Of a DNA stretch of 64,000 nucleotides, positions 12,001-21,700 are shown in pieces. Source of the DNA: Chondrosia reniformis. Taxonomy: Eukaryota > Porifera > Demospongiae > Chondrillida > Chondrillidae. Every line of letters begins with the position of its first letter. The first letter of the stretch is position 1. Made by a program: the position numbers and the translations under genes. The stretch is from contig OX359192.1 in NCBI GenBank assembly GCA_947172415.1, forward strand, positions 1,180,501 through 1,244,500. Direction: 5' to 3'. The notes below the pieces were generated by a model that had not been told where the DNA came from, searched no databases, and worked only from the letters and a program-made list of their open reading frames with translations.

Positions 12001-12898
12001 GGTCCATAGTAGCCACTCTGATCAGCTGATCTGGCGGAGGGATAGCCAAGTTGTCTGCAGACTACAGAGGCTTCCACCATGGTCCAGTTATCTGAGCAGA
12101 CTGTGCCCCATTCACCATCCTGATACACCTCCACACGACCAGAGTAGAAGTTACCAGTCTGTTGACCATTCTCTAGTCTGATGTTATTTCCTATGGATTA
12201 ACAAAAGCAACTCATCTATTAACATAAAATTGTAGAGCCTTAAATTAAGGACTTTCAATTTCAGTCAGTAAAATTATATTCCTTAACTCAAGTGCAGTCA
12301 TAAAGGGTTTTAGAATGCCTGTTTGGATTCAAGTTGACAACATCAGTTCAGATTAGTAAGCTAAGCTAAGGTTATCTCATTGCACTCTAGTTCTGTCTCT
12401 CAAATCTATTCATTATATCATGTACATGCAATATTTCTTTTCTTATACAAATGTACATTAGGTAGAAAAGTATATATACATATGTATGTGCATAGACAGG
12501 ATGAAGATGGTATATATATATAGGAAACTAATCTTATATAGTTGGAAGAGAAGAGGTTGTTATAGGCCAGGTGGGGAGGGGGAGTAAATAGGCCAGGTGG
12601 GGAGGGGGAGTAAATAGGTCAGGTGGGGAGGGGGAGTAAATAGGTCAGGTGGGGAGGGGGAGTAAATAGGTCAGGTGGGGAGGGGGAGTAAATAGGTCAG
12701 GTGGGGGAGAGGGTATATAACATTAAGGCAGAGATGGTGCGTGCATGTGTGAATACTTTGAACTGAAAACATAAGATAGCCTTTCAGCATATATAGGACC
12801 ACATACAATATATTTGTTAGTATATAGTGTAACTAACCAAGACTGTGTTCAACAGACAAAATTGCAAGGAAAATCGCGATACTCCGTGGTCCGATCAT
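1..12898 (-). CDS. Secreted/surface receptor with SRCR and fibronectin type III domains (3' end beyond window)
   Basis: Multi-exon gene predicted to encode a large extracellular or membrane-anchored scavenger-receptor-like protein. Exons in order: 12838-12898 (signal peptide), 11876-12190, 10819-11145, 10344-10667, 9792-10112, 9365-9694, 8946-9278, 6606-6926, 6169-6501, 5265-5564, 4906-5172, 4424-4750, 3309-3572, 2718-2824, 2308-2476, 1939-2181, 1570-1676, 961-1129, 173-415, 1-26 (partial). Every single-exon domain starts and ends in phase 1 and has a length divisible by 3; the two split FN3 domains sum to 276 nt each. About 1,629 codons are visible: ten SRCR domains, one FN3-like domain, five FN3 domains and the start of another. 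No transmembrane segment is seen, so the C-terminus must lie to the left. SRCR proteins typically act in ligand recognition, immunity or adhesion; the ligand here is unknown. The jump over the 2 kb intron 6927-8945 is the weakest link; two adjacent genes are possible. Confidence 0.8.
173..415 (-). CDS. FN3 domain exon
   Basis: SKSVKIIWNHDRRISHYEIQ, LTNLHPSTNYSVTVKRYF, VEWSEPRNVTTLADG. Phase 1-1, GTAATT donor at 172. Duplicate of 1939-2181, so the split FN3 plus single-exon FN3 pair is a tandem unit. Confidence 0.82.
961..1676 (-). CDS. FN3 domain split over two exons (1570-1676 and 961-1129)
   Basis: Second copy of the split FN3 domain: NVEISNETSSSVKVNWRQPY then VTWEPGTTIHLHGNATEYTL and YGLSPATSYSITISMATDAG. 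Exon phases 1-0 and 0-1, total 276 nt. The intron between them contains a potential in-frame 72-nt cassette (see 1215-1286). Confidence 0.78.
1215..1286 (-). other. Candidate 72-nt cassette exon inside an FN3 intron
   Basis: Flanked by a CTCTAG acceptor and an ATG/GTAAGT donor, open in phase 0-0 for 24 codons, and located in a phase 0 intron, so inclusion would keep the frame. It is not needed for a complete FN3 domain and the sister intron (2477-2717) has no obvious counterpart. May be chance. Confidence 0.3.
1939..2181 (-). CDS. FN3 domain exon
   Basis: SRSVKIIWNHVRRISHYEIQ, LTNLLPSTNYSVTVKRYF and VEWSEPRNVTTLADG: a compact FN3 domain in one phase 1-1 exon, near-identical to the exon at 173-415. 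Confidence 0.82.
2308..2824 (-). CDS. FN3 domain split over two exons (2718-2824 and 2308-2476)
   Basis: The first exon gives VKVNWRQPYSTYGPIRSVK and ends in phase 0. The second begins ITWEPGTTIHLHGNATDYTL and continues YGLSPATSYSITISMATDAG. Joined they form one FN3 domain of 92 codons (276 nt). The second half has no in-frame Met near its start and is masked by a longer ORF in another frame. Confidence 0.78.
3079..3177. repeat. Pentanucleotide microsatellite (TATTG)n
   Basis: About 20 uninterrupted copies of TATTG in an intron of the SRCR/FN3 gene. Confidence 0.97.
3309..3572 (-). CDS. FN3 domain exon
   Basis: Complete FN3 domain: VISWKLPNTHGIDEVKYELR, then YTLSALLPYTQYGVQVRSF and WSDWSDELDFRTFADG. 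It carries the Trp of strand B and the L-P-x-T-x-Y strand F signature. Its WSDWS sequence matches the WSxWS box typical of cytokine-receptor FN3 domains. Phase 1-1. Confidence 0.8.
4424..4750 (-). CDS. SRCR domain exon 10
   Basis: [52 protein letters not shown], HGC and EDAGAVC. All six cysteines are present. Sister of the exon at 8946-9278. GTAAGA donor, phase 1. Confidence 0.85.
4906..5172 (-). CDS. FN3-like domain exon between two SRCR exons
   Basis: An 89-codon phase 1-1 exon without cysteines. Beta-strand-like pattern ending in SGLEKDAVYSIEADVYI and LKTLAKTT resembles the L-P-x-x-x-Y-x-V strand F and the G strand of FN3 domains, but the N-terminal Trp is missing. FN3-like fold is an inference. 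Confidence 0.6.
5265..5564 (-). CDS. Divergent SRCR domain exon 9
   Basis: Reads DTWGTICDDSWTLDDADVAC, QQLGY, VECSGQETALHYC, LCNHGKDVAVEC: SRCR layout with six cysteines. The acceptor at 5565 and the GTTAGT donor at 5264 were chosen because they give phase 1-1; a longer exon starting near 5583 is possible. Confidence 0.7.
6169..6501 (-). CDS. SRCR domain exon 8 lacking the C2-C7 cysteine pair
   Basis: Same build as the exon at 9365-9694: GTISDDYW instead of GTVCDD, and Asp for Cys before HSEDAGVTC. The remaining cysteines are VAC, VAC, FSC and VTC plus a terminal SYC. Phase 1-1, donor GTACGT. Confidence 0.83.
6606..6926 (-). CDS. SRCR domain exon 7
   Basis: PVRLVGGP start, [38 protein letters not shown], HHC and EDASVVC. 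It differs from the exon at 9792-10112 at only a few residues. Confidence 0.85.
7555..7935 (+). pseudogene. Decayed C-terminal fragment of a non-LTR retrotransposon reverse transcriptase
   Basis: The + strand reads QQWEQHISSATTQDL, a stop where Trp would be expected, GDCETVTTNINKQRLEWLGH, then VALMP, a shortened linker, RDRKDLKSLCVSEEKWYDEA and WHAIYCKELQTSLNHHQ. RLEWLGHV..MP and KDLK.LGVSE..WYD are characteristic of the C-terminal tail of LINE-type polymerases in marine invertebrates. After a frame change, CQQWFL then a stop and NGLTDHRC resembles the usual terminal C2H2-like knuckle. Stops, frameshift and missing upstream domains show it is dead. It lies in the large intron of the SRCR/FN3 gene in antisense orientation. 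Confidence 0.75.
8030..8900. other. Intronic sequence, less AT-rich, origin not recognised
   Basis: 8310-8830 is visibly less AT-rich than its surroundings and open for 60-80 codons on both strands, without recognisable motifs. It is probably further transposon-derived sequence next to the LINE remnant. At 8874-8912 a short imperfect inverted repeat (GGCAAAATACAA against TTGTATTTCGCC) is seen. No splice-phased SRCR exon was found here. Confidence 0.4.
8946..9278 (-). CDS. SRCR domain exon 6
   Basis: AEVRLVNGEETSSALSGRVE, then [31 protein letters not shown], HYC and EDASAVC. Closest to the exon at 4424-4750. Two donors are possible: GTACAG at 8945, which keeps phase 1, or GTAAGT a few bases later, which would not; the first is chosen on phase. 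Confidence 0.8.
9365..9694 (-). CDS. SRCR domain exon 5 lacking the C2-C7 cysteine pair
   Basis: FSEAIRITGSSSSYIPSHSG leads into GRVEVYLDNQWGTISDDLW, then VACRMLGY, NVACTG, FSC and HSEDAGVTC. The Cys of the usual GTVCDD is Ser, and the Cys before the H-S-E-D motif is Asp. A further Cys follows near the exon end. Near-duplicate of the exon at 6169-6501. Phase 1-1. Confidence 0.83.
9792..10112 (-). CDS. SRCR domain exon 4 (near-duplicate of exon 7)
   Basis: SVRLVGGP start, [38 protein letters not shown], HHC and EDASVVC. Almost identical to the exon at 6606-6926, including flanking intron sequence, so it belongs to a recent block duplication inside the gene. Confidence 0.85.
10344..10667 (-). 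CDS. SRCR domain exon 3
   Basis: Starts IIRLVQGVKFTDYWSGRVEV, then WGTVCDDNFDTRDAQVVCGQLGY, a GLGC strand, VFNC, YGC and EDVGLIC. Six cysteines are present. Phase 1-1; the 5' third lies in a frame not opened by an in-frame Met, as expected of an internal exon. Confidence 0.82.
10819..11145 (-). CDS. Divergent SRCR domain exon 2 with Asn/Tyr insert
   Basis: Six cysteines in SRCR spacing (IVC, VMC, LNC, LDC, SYC, IQC) and SELGYETG where RQLGY is usual, but the WGTVCDD motif is replaced. An insert of mostly Asn and Tyr (NNYNYYYNYY) follows the ELGYETG segment. Phase 1-1 with CAG acceptor and GTAAGC donor. Called SRCR by cysteine pattern and context. Confidence 0.7.
11587..11674 (+). repeat. Fragment of an interspersed repeat shared with 17.4, 33.6, 42.7 and 51.3 kb
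   Basis: Matches in inverted orientation the intronic repeat at 17419-17612 and its copies in the TYW4 introns (TTGGATGAAGATACAGG, TCTGCTCC, CTGGGAAT). Confidence 0.7.
11876..12190 (-). CDS. SRCR domain exon 1
   Basis: Group A type SRCR domain: starts with an IRLENG-like strand, then [30 protein letters not shown], SSC and CTHFQDVGASC, giving all six expected cysteines. Acceptor at 12191-12192, donor GT at 11875-11874, phase 1-1. Confidence 0.8.
12563..12714. repeat. G-rich 26-bp minisatellite
   Basis: Six tandem units starting at 12563, 12589, 12615, 12641, 12667 and 12693, each built as TAGGYCAGGTGGGGAGGGGG plus AGTAAA; the last is partial. It lies in the first intron of the SRCR/FN3 gene, between the signal-peptide exon and the first SRCR exon. 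The + strand is strongly G-rich. Confidence 0.95.
12838..12898 (-). CDS. First exon: signal peptide of the SRCR/FN3 gene
   Basis: The ATG at 12898 opens 20 codons that read as a signal peptide (MIGPRSIAIFLAILSVEHSL), then a GTTAGT donor in phase 1. This phase matches the acceptor of the first SRCR exon at 12190. It is too short to stand out as an ORF; it was found by searching upstream for a hydrophobic start exon in the right phase. Fairly sure. Confidence 0.7.
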
Positions 12899-14162
12899 GT
12901 TGGAAAATGAAGGAATTTGTATACTCGACGGAAACCTGGTGTCTAGATAGACAGTACCAAAATATTCTTTATCTTTCAGCTACGATGTTATCAAGTCGAG
13001 TCTTGCAGCCAGTGCAATATAGTACATTTCCTTATTTCGGATAAATGAGCACGTTACGGTAGAATAATAATTATAATTATACGTATACTTACCGTATTTA
13101 ACGGTCCGTCGATCAGTATAATAGTTCCGCCATTTTTGGAGTAGATAAGCTAGCTTTTAGTAACCAAAGCAGCCTTTAGTGTACTTGAGCAATAGGCTGT
13201 CACTGTCTATATATTCCCTTGTTTGTAACAGTAGACATACTACAATGTGGGCAGGCTATCATATCAACACACAAAACTAAAGGGTAAAATGGCTTAAACT
13301 TAACAAGTGAATGATCATAATTATAAAAACTTAGAGTATGTACTTTATGCTATAATAGCTAGTCACTCTTCTTTGCTGACTTTGGAATATATGCTGAAGT
13401 CACACTTCATTTTCAGCTTTCCAGACTTCCACTCAACATATTTTTTATTTGGAGTATTTGTATATATATAGTCCAAGATCGTAGGGAAAGTGTATATATA
13501 TATAAAACATAACACTCTGAGATAAAAGTTTGAAACAATTTTACTTACTGTAAATCAAGGTCTATTGCTTACACAAAGTAATCTTGGACATTATCACTTT
13601 GTACACACATGGGATGAACAGACACCAGCCAAAGAGAATCATAGCAACGTAGTTTACTAAGCTTCTGAGGTTTCTTCGCTATCACAAGTTTATTTCATTC
13701 CTTTCCATTAAATGGCCCAACAAACAGTACAGTTTTATTCTTATACAGTAAACCATGGATAATCAAAGCTGCATATGTGTATAATCACTAACACTTTTTC
13801 AGGAAAAAAAGAAAGTAGTTGTTTGGAATCTAACCCCAGATTCACATTTATGTAAGTTCTTGCTAATTAAATATTGGACTTTGTCAGTCGGTATATAGTG
13901 TCTCACTTCTGATGCGTATCAGCCAGTGAAGAGCCATATAGGCTATCATATATTTATAGTTAACTTGAATATATAGCTCATGATCAATGGTGCAGGCCTC
14001 TGTTTCTCCATAAAACAGGTCAAATTCAAGTATATAATAACATTCCATACAATTTACATTGAGAATATGTGTAACATGAATACAAAAGAAGAAATTGTTA
14101 TAGAAACATATGGCAAGTTCAACAGACCTAATTAATACAATAGGATACCAGTTATTACAGGG
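12899..14162. other. Spacer between the SRCR/FN3 gene start and the channel-like gene stop
   Basis: AT-rich, no coding exon in a consistent phase. Must contain the 5' UTR and promoter of the SRCR/FN3 gene and the 3' UTR of the next gene, but no clear TATA box or poly(A) signal could be assigned. Confidence 0.5.
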
Positions 14163-17100
14163 TTACTGTTGTTTATTAGAGTAAACTTTTATGACAAATT
14201 TACAATAAAGTGGACCACATTTCACTTTAATTGGCTTCTTTTCATCATTAGGTGTCCATTGCCTCTCAATGTACTGATTAATAACTTTTAGATCTGGGAA
14301 TCGATCTTCAGCCTTTCCATCTCTCTTATCATGTACAAAGACAACATCTTTCAGATTCCATGGGCTGAATATGTAAACACAAGAAGAAGGGATTATGTGC
14401 TGCTGAAACGTATAAGAATGCATTTTTTAATAATTGCACATATACGTACGTATACGTACATCTAATTAAGAAGCAATATAAATTTGCTATATATGCGTAT
14501 ATATGTACAGCTGTATACTATATGTCCCCATGGAATCCATATGAGTTTACCAGACATACATATTGCAAATAGAGACTGGGTCAAAATTCTTTGAAAGGAA
14601 TAGTCAGTACTAAGTACAGTAAGGTATCGTCATATTTATATACGTACACAAGCATTTATTCCATTTACCGTGATTACCTCAAAGGATGGTACTCAATGAA
14701 TTTCTCTTTCACAGATTCTCCATCTATTTCTACTGGTAGTATAGTAATTACAGTGGACCATTCCGGCTCTTTGGTTCTTTTTGTGTTATGTTGACCTGTA
14801 AATATGTAGTTCCTCTGTTGAAATATGTGGAGCAGTTGACTGACAGACTCTGTTCCACTTTCATACTTTTTAAGAATAGGTCCAACTACAATAGTAGTTG
14901 AGCAGTTATCATAACTAGGAGTTGGATTGTTGGCTTCTCGCTGACTTGAGTGCTGAGCTTCTGAGTCCTCCCCTTCGTCATAATATATATCATTTAGGAT
15001 ATCTAGCAGCTGTAAAGAGAAACAATAAAATTGAATATTCAAGTGACCCATGGTAAAAATAATGAAGCCAAAAGAACAACAATTTAATATACCTTTAACT
15101 ACATTTCTGTCTATCTATTGCCTTATGTACAATGTGAATGGACTTTCAGTTTTTGTAATACAAAGTGCTGTTACCGTATATTAGGAATTGAATATGAGGG
15201 TAACATTATTAGATGTGATACAATTTCATTTTTTGTAATTTGAAAGGAATCCTCGAAAGAGTGAATTTATTCCAATTCCTGCTATACAGTACGTATGTAT
15301 CGATTATATTTGTACATGGCAGTTGTTTATTATATACGTATGTAGCTTGTCAATGAGGACGTATTATAGACCAAATTAAATATGTACCAACCTTTTGCCT
15401 GTGGTGATCCTTGCTGGCAAATATGTTAGTGCTCATTTGTAAAGAATTGATGTAAACCTTAGCTTCCGGCTGAAATGCAAATGTTTCCTTCTTCACAGGT
15501 TCTTGATTGTTGTCATAATGAGGATTAAAATTAATTGACAAAACCTACATCAACAAAGCAAATTGGATAGGGCAGTAGGTGGATAGGGCAGTAGAACACA
15601 CACACCTTACCTTGGTAAGACACAATAAATTTAAAATTTACGTATGTTGAAAACTAAATATACGTAAAACATTTAGTCCTACTCTATATTAAAGCATACA
15701 AGTACGCATAAGTAAAGTAGAGCCTCACTTCCAAGACCATTTGGACTGGATGAGGCCGTTTTATTGAGGTGGTCAATATAATATATTTAGTTTCACTGCC
15801 ACTGCATGCTTGTGCATGTACAGGCTTGGAAAGTATTTTATACCTTAGTAGATCTTTCAGCTTTGAAAGTATTTTATACCTTAGTAGATCTTTCAGCAAG
15901 AATCAGCTGATTACCAAACTTGAATGGACCAAAGGTAATATCGACTGAACTGACATTCAGCTCTTCTCTCTATATGTACACAAATACAAGACAGGTATAT
16001 TATAAATCAAATACTGTATTCTTAAATTATGATTAAGCTAAAGAACTACATTGTGCCATTTCAATGACTTGTACATTTTTGAGATATACGTATACACCAC
16101 ATTTATACACCTACGTACTTACGTACAAGTAACTAATTAAAATGTGAGGTTTATTCATCTAAAGCATTCTATAAATTTAGCACAACTCACCCTTGGAGAT
16201 ATGGGCTCAATCAACATAATGGTAGATAGGACATCTCTAAACCATGTACCAAAATGATCCTATAATGGATAAAAAACTTATACTCACAAAAAGAGTAGCT
16301 ATGTACTGTATGTATATTTCTCATGAATCTTAATAGTATATATACATTAAGTTCATACATTACTAGAACATTCCACTTGCTAATAGTAAAACTACAATTA
16401 CTAATACAGAAGATTAATCTTATGGCAACAAATTACCTTTTTTGGTCTTGGAGCAAATTTATCATTATTGTTACAATACTCTGGAAACATATCTGAAAAC
16501 AGGAATTTGGGAACAGACTGCAAGGGGAACAAAATTTGATTCGATCAATTTTGTTGTTTTTAGATTTAATAATTCACTTACCAAGCTGTAGTAACAGTCC
16601 AGAAATAAGGAATATTGTTGCTTATACTATGAGCAGAATACAGAAAAAGCCATCTGTCCAGACATAATTCAGTGAAAGAGGAACTGATAGCTATATACAG
16701 AGTCCTGGTCTAAAATCGTTTTTCCTCCTTTAATGTATCATAATCATTAATGCTCCAGTAATGATGTGGAAATAACAATAAGCGAGTTGTTATATGTACA
16801 TCCCTACTTAGAGAGTACTGCCGTACTCTCTAATAAGTTTATTTATACTACTGTATATACGTACATATCTGGAATGTTTTCAAAGTATATACAAAGTTTC
16901 CCAATAAACCAACGTAAATCTAACTCAAATCCATAACATTGGACAAAATGCTAATATACAATACATATAAAGATTTGCAATTTAAATTAGAAGAGAAAAC
17001 CTATATATCCATGTAGCTGTCAAAGAACCACTACTAATGTTGCGATAGCTGAAAAGAATATGATTAACTATTAATAAAATTGTATAGTATAATTTCTAAC

Positions 17101-18791
17101 ATATAGAATATAGAGATTTACAGTAACATGTTATTGCAATAACCTACCAGACCATTACTTACATGCATACCACAGTCAACAATACATTGATCATGATGTT
17201 TAGTACTGCTATCCTGAAAGAGATATTTAGCTTTGTAGTGTATACACAGCATGATATGTAAATACATGCACATACATACAGGAACTCCAGGTAGCTTTGC
17301 GGGTTCCTTTTCCCATCCATAAAGTTGGCGAACTGTATTCATATACACAAAATAACTAATCTGAGAATACACATAATACTTTGTATTGAATTAGATATAC
17401 GTACATACGTACATACAGGACTCACATAAGATCAAGAAGAAGACAAAGATTCTTATAGGGTTCCCCGATGAAGGGTGGAATTCCCAGAAACAGCTGTCTG
17501 TCCCAGTGGAGAAGAAGAAAAGTAAAGAGAAGCCTCTTATAGTATATCCTATATCCTCATCCAAAGCTCTCACCAGGTTTAGTTCCCTATATAGGCTTTT
17601 TACTCTCACTATAACATTTATATAACAGGTCATACAGTATGAAAAAAGGCCTAACTTACCTCCTTGCTGCCTTTTTGTATCTAAAAATTTTCTGACCAAG
17701 CTTATCTTCTCCATTTCTTTATAGGCCATTTGCTTCATTAAAAAGAAGATTAATACTTCTTTTAAAGTTTGTGCTTGCCCTGAATTTCCTTGAGATACTT
17801 TAAGAAAGAGAAATCGAAAGTCATCATAAATGTTGTATCTAAAATAATTGAAAAATGTCCTCTTCCACCATCTATATCTCAGCATCCTTGGGGTAAACAG
17901 TGATGGATCAATACCAGATCTTACAGCAAATCTGGCAGAGTGTCTCCAGTTCAAGTCACTGCTGTGATTCATGAAACACCAAACTAGACCTACACTGCTG
18001 AGTAGAGCAGCAACCCCAATCAGAACAAAGTCAGTCATCCAGATAGCTTTTAGAAGTTTGACACCTGGTAAGGCACATACCACTGGACTACTTTCCAATG
18101 GTAATCTAAATTCTTCCTTTTCAGAAACTAAAACTAATTTGGTACTATCTGTTTCATTCTGGATTCGAGAACAATAAAAGAACGGCTTGTACTCATAGAA
18201 GACAAAGTTATTCACCAGAATGGCTCCAACTGTAATAAGAATCTGAATGATTAGTTTTAAACAGTAACACACAAACATAGTATGGCTTCTTGTGTATTTT
18301 TTATGCAGAGAGTTAACAACGACATAATTCTTTAAAGGGAAATCTCCTGTGGTCCCCAATCTCTGACGGCTCAATAACTTTATAGATCCTTTAAAGTAGG
18401 TAAGTTTCGATTGAAAGAAAGCAATCCACAGGTAATGTGGGATTATTAGTACAGTAGCTTGACCAGCCAAATAGAGTCCTAGAAAGTCGGTAGGCGGCTT
18501 GAAGATATTGCATAAACTGCTAATGTAGTCGCTTTGAGTAATGGTAAGCTCCTTTGGAGTTAAACACTGAACGGAATCTTGCCTCGCAAAACTAAAAACA
18601 ACCTCCAGAATGGTTAAGGATAGTATAGAAGAGGCGACGTACTTTAGAGCTTGATCCCAGAAGAGTTCTAGATCCTTAGTGTCAGTTGATTGGATTAACT
18701 TGTTACTCAGTGAAATCGGTATGGTACGTGGTCTAGACACTTCTCTTTCTTCACTTGAGAGGTCTTGGGATTCCCTTCGCTTAGTTGCCAT
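14163..18791 (-). CDS. Pannexin/LRRC8-like four-membrane-segment protein with long C-terminal region
   Basis: Exons: 17660-18791, 17280-17332, 17163-17213, 16582-16626, 16437-16517, 16191-16259, 15880-15969, 15392-15544, 14678-15009, 14163-14364; all junctions keep frame and total 2,208 nt (735 aa, TAA stop). The start ATG at 18791 has A at -3 and G at +4. Predicted membrane segments at about residues 50-69, 105-126, 173-196 and 249-273. The first extracellular loop has Cys76 and Cys94 and the second Cys207 and Cys239, with a glycosylation sequon at Asn212. VVCALPGVKLLKAIW before TM4 and IYDDFRFLFL after it match the layout of the pannexin-like domain of LRRC8 and innexin/pannexin channels. 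No leucine-rich repeats follow; residues 378-735 match nothing recognised. Superfamily placement is by topology and motif, so moderate; channel activity is an inference. Confidence 0.72.
15838..15900 (-). repeat. Tandem duplication across an exon/intron boundary
   Basis: A roughly 32-35-bp segment carrying the end of the exon (GCTGAAAGATCTACTAAG) and its GTATAA donor is present twice in tandem, once ending the exon at 15880 and again just inside the intron. Confidence 0.85.
17419..17612 (-). repeat. Interspersed repeat in intron 1 of the channel-like gene
   Basis: Continues the reading frame of exon 1 past its donor (17659) and gives a misleading C-terminus (YRELNLVRALDED...). The same segment occurs at 33538-33722, 42697-42890 and 51298-51487 within TYW4 introns and in part at 11587-11674, so it is a repeat, not coding sequence. 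Confidence 0.8.
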
Positions 18792-21700
18792 TTTTATGTA
18801 GGGAATTCCCAAGGGAATTTAAGTTTAGAAGTCAATATTGAAAGCTATGTTATGTGAGTACGTAAGTCCCATTAAAATATAGTGTACGTATCTGCTACAC
18901 TTGAGTAGGAGAATTCTTTACCTAATATGTCACTCTTCATTCCACAGGTGAAGGAGAGATTACAGAAGATGGGAGCTCTGATCCCCTATAAATCTTTTAT
19001 GGTCACTTTCTATATATTATGTCCATCTTATATGCATATATGATGCAGGAAATTTTAATATTTACTCTAATATTCTTGCATGTTGTGAATACTTGGAATT
19101 GCTGAAAATATTATTTCATCATCATATTCCTCTTTCATACTTATAATGAACTAAAGGATGAATAAAATTAATATATACATATATACTTTACAGTATACCA
19201 TAAACCAGCTGGCTAACTACGTACAATCCCCTACTTATACATTACACACATTCAGATGCAGAGAATCTCCAAACTTTACATTGACTAAGTTAGTAGCTAT
19301 ATTAATTATCAGTTTTCGTTCATAAACTATAAAATGCTCTTGTAACCATATAATGATACTTATGTACTTACACTTACAACACTAAAATATATATAAACAA
19401 GGCAGCTACATATTTGATATAAGAAAAAAGGAAGTTTATATTCAAAATTAATATCACAGTGAAAATTGGAAACACAATCCAATAACTTCATCACTCAAAA
19501 CCAGAATCAGTGCATCCAACCATCTAGATGAAAATGTCTCACTTAAACAATGTACAGTATACTACATATATTAGTGATTAGAGAGAACTTGGCTAGACTG
19601 TTCTAGTTAATACTGTCATGGGCCAATAACAAAAAGAACTGTAGAGTGTCAAGCATAAGCAAGCTCAAAAACTACTCGTGCAATACCAATCCTATTACAA
19701 CTAGTATATTTCCATATATGGTAACAGTTCATAGCCACCATTCATATAGAATAAGAATAACAGCTGCACAAGTAATTGAAATTGATATGAAATCATTTGA
19801 AGAGGATATCATTATTAGCCCATTTTACAGAAATACAGAACTAAATGTACACTAAAATATTAATTTAAGGTGAGAGATATACTGTAGGAAGTTAATGTAT
19901 GATGATCATGTGATATAGGACAAATATTTCTCCTAAAATATATCAGTAAGATATACTTTAAGTCTGTAAGTGTAAATACCAAGTGCTAGCTTGATAGCTG
20001 TCCATTTGAAGGAGTTTTAGCACTAAATATAGCATAAGATTATAATGCATATTGAGATATGGGGTCTAATCAGATATACGTACGTATATCCTAAATCTCA
20101 AGGGAGACACTTTACAGAAGTCTGTAAGTGTACAAAGTCTTAGTTTGATAGTTAGTTGCATGCATGCAACTGGGTTAGAGACCATTTGGTAACTTGCATT
20201 GTATGACAGCCTCTACTTTTCTCAACAAAAAGTGTGTAATACATATATAGGTAAGGCTTCTCAATCCAATTCCATGATGTAGTGGTTAGTCTATGGTCCA
20301 TGAGCCACATTTTGAGGTCAAACATGTGAAGTAATGCTGGATGAACCAGCTCTAAGGATTCCTCTCCTGAACTATACAGTTGCTACAGTGAAGTCATAAT
20401 GCCATGGGTATTACATCACCAGGAAGCTGCCTTCTTTTTTTATTATTGTCTAGTTATACCAGTATTCTTTATTGTAAAAACCCTAATAAAACATTTTGCA
20501 ATGCATGAAACTAGTGCAACAGCTATGTGAAGTTTTATAGGTTTTGCCTTGCTTGGCAATGCATAAATATTATATATACTATTATAGTAAAATAAAAAAT
20601 GCCCTCCCTCCCGCATGATTTTTGGCACCTGGAGGGGGGGACGGGAAACTAAAATGTAATTTGGAGTAGCCTAACTGTTACATCAAATGATAGCTGAAAA
20701 AATTAATTAAATAGATGATGAAGGGATTTCTTCTAACTGAACCAAGATGGTTCATCTTTAGTATGGGATTCGCATGGGATATATAGGGTTGGGATATGTA
20801 CGTATGTATTGTATAGGCTGATTCTTTGATAATTGGGATATGAATTCTGTAGGTTCAAATATATATGCAGCTTATCACTTCAGGAATCAACCAGCAAACT
20901 TACCGTGTAAGTTCTGTTTGCCTTCCTCAACTTGTACAGTTACAGCTATTATAAGTGTGACTTTAGTGAAGTGATAGACAACAGAAACTGTAGACATGTA
21001 CACATAAAACATGTGCAAGTTTAATTATTAGATATGATGTCAGTTCCTTATATGTATAGTTCTATATAGTAGATTCCTGCTAAAAGATGGAGAAGAGAAA
21101 TGATCAGCCAATAAACTTTTACAATTAAGAACCTGAGGAAAATGTCAATAACATGTTAAACTTGTATATGAAAATGAAGACACAGGATATAACTTTGACT
21201 ACATGATCTGGGATCCATTTTCCCTGAGACCTATGTTATGTACGTATACCCTCGAAGATTATACTGCACATGTACAGGTAGTCAACTGTACCCCGAATGC
21301 AATCTCCATAGCTTCATGCATGGTAATAAAAAACAGTAAACACATGTACAGGCCTACATATATAGGGATACTCTTGATCACATAAGGGGATGTTGTTGGC
21401 ACATATTATGCACTTTAAGAGGATTTGGTCTCTTATATACATAATTTACATCTTCCACAATTCACGATTAAACCATATTTTAAACATATATAAACATTTG
21501 TATAAATTTTGTACAGTATTCTGTAATTTTTACTACTGTATACATCAGTAAACGTGACTGACATTGAGAGACATTGAGATGATATCACATATGCATATAG
21601 GATACATATACAGTAGCTTATATTATGGTAGGAGGAGGTGGATACTAGTGATAAGTAGATGCTTCCATGATTTTTTGCCAATTGGTCATATTTTAGTAAC

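Noticed and set aside
16993-17050. Possible extra exon of the channel-like gene (CTATCGCAAC...)
   Set aside because: Has acceptor and donor but gives a stop codon in the required phase 0; the chain 17163 to 16626 is open without it.
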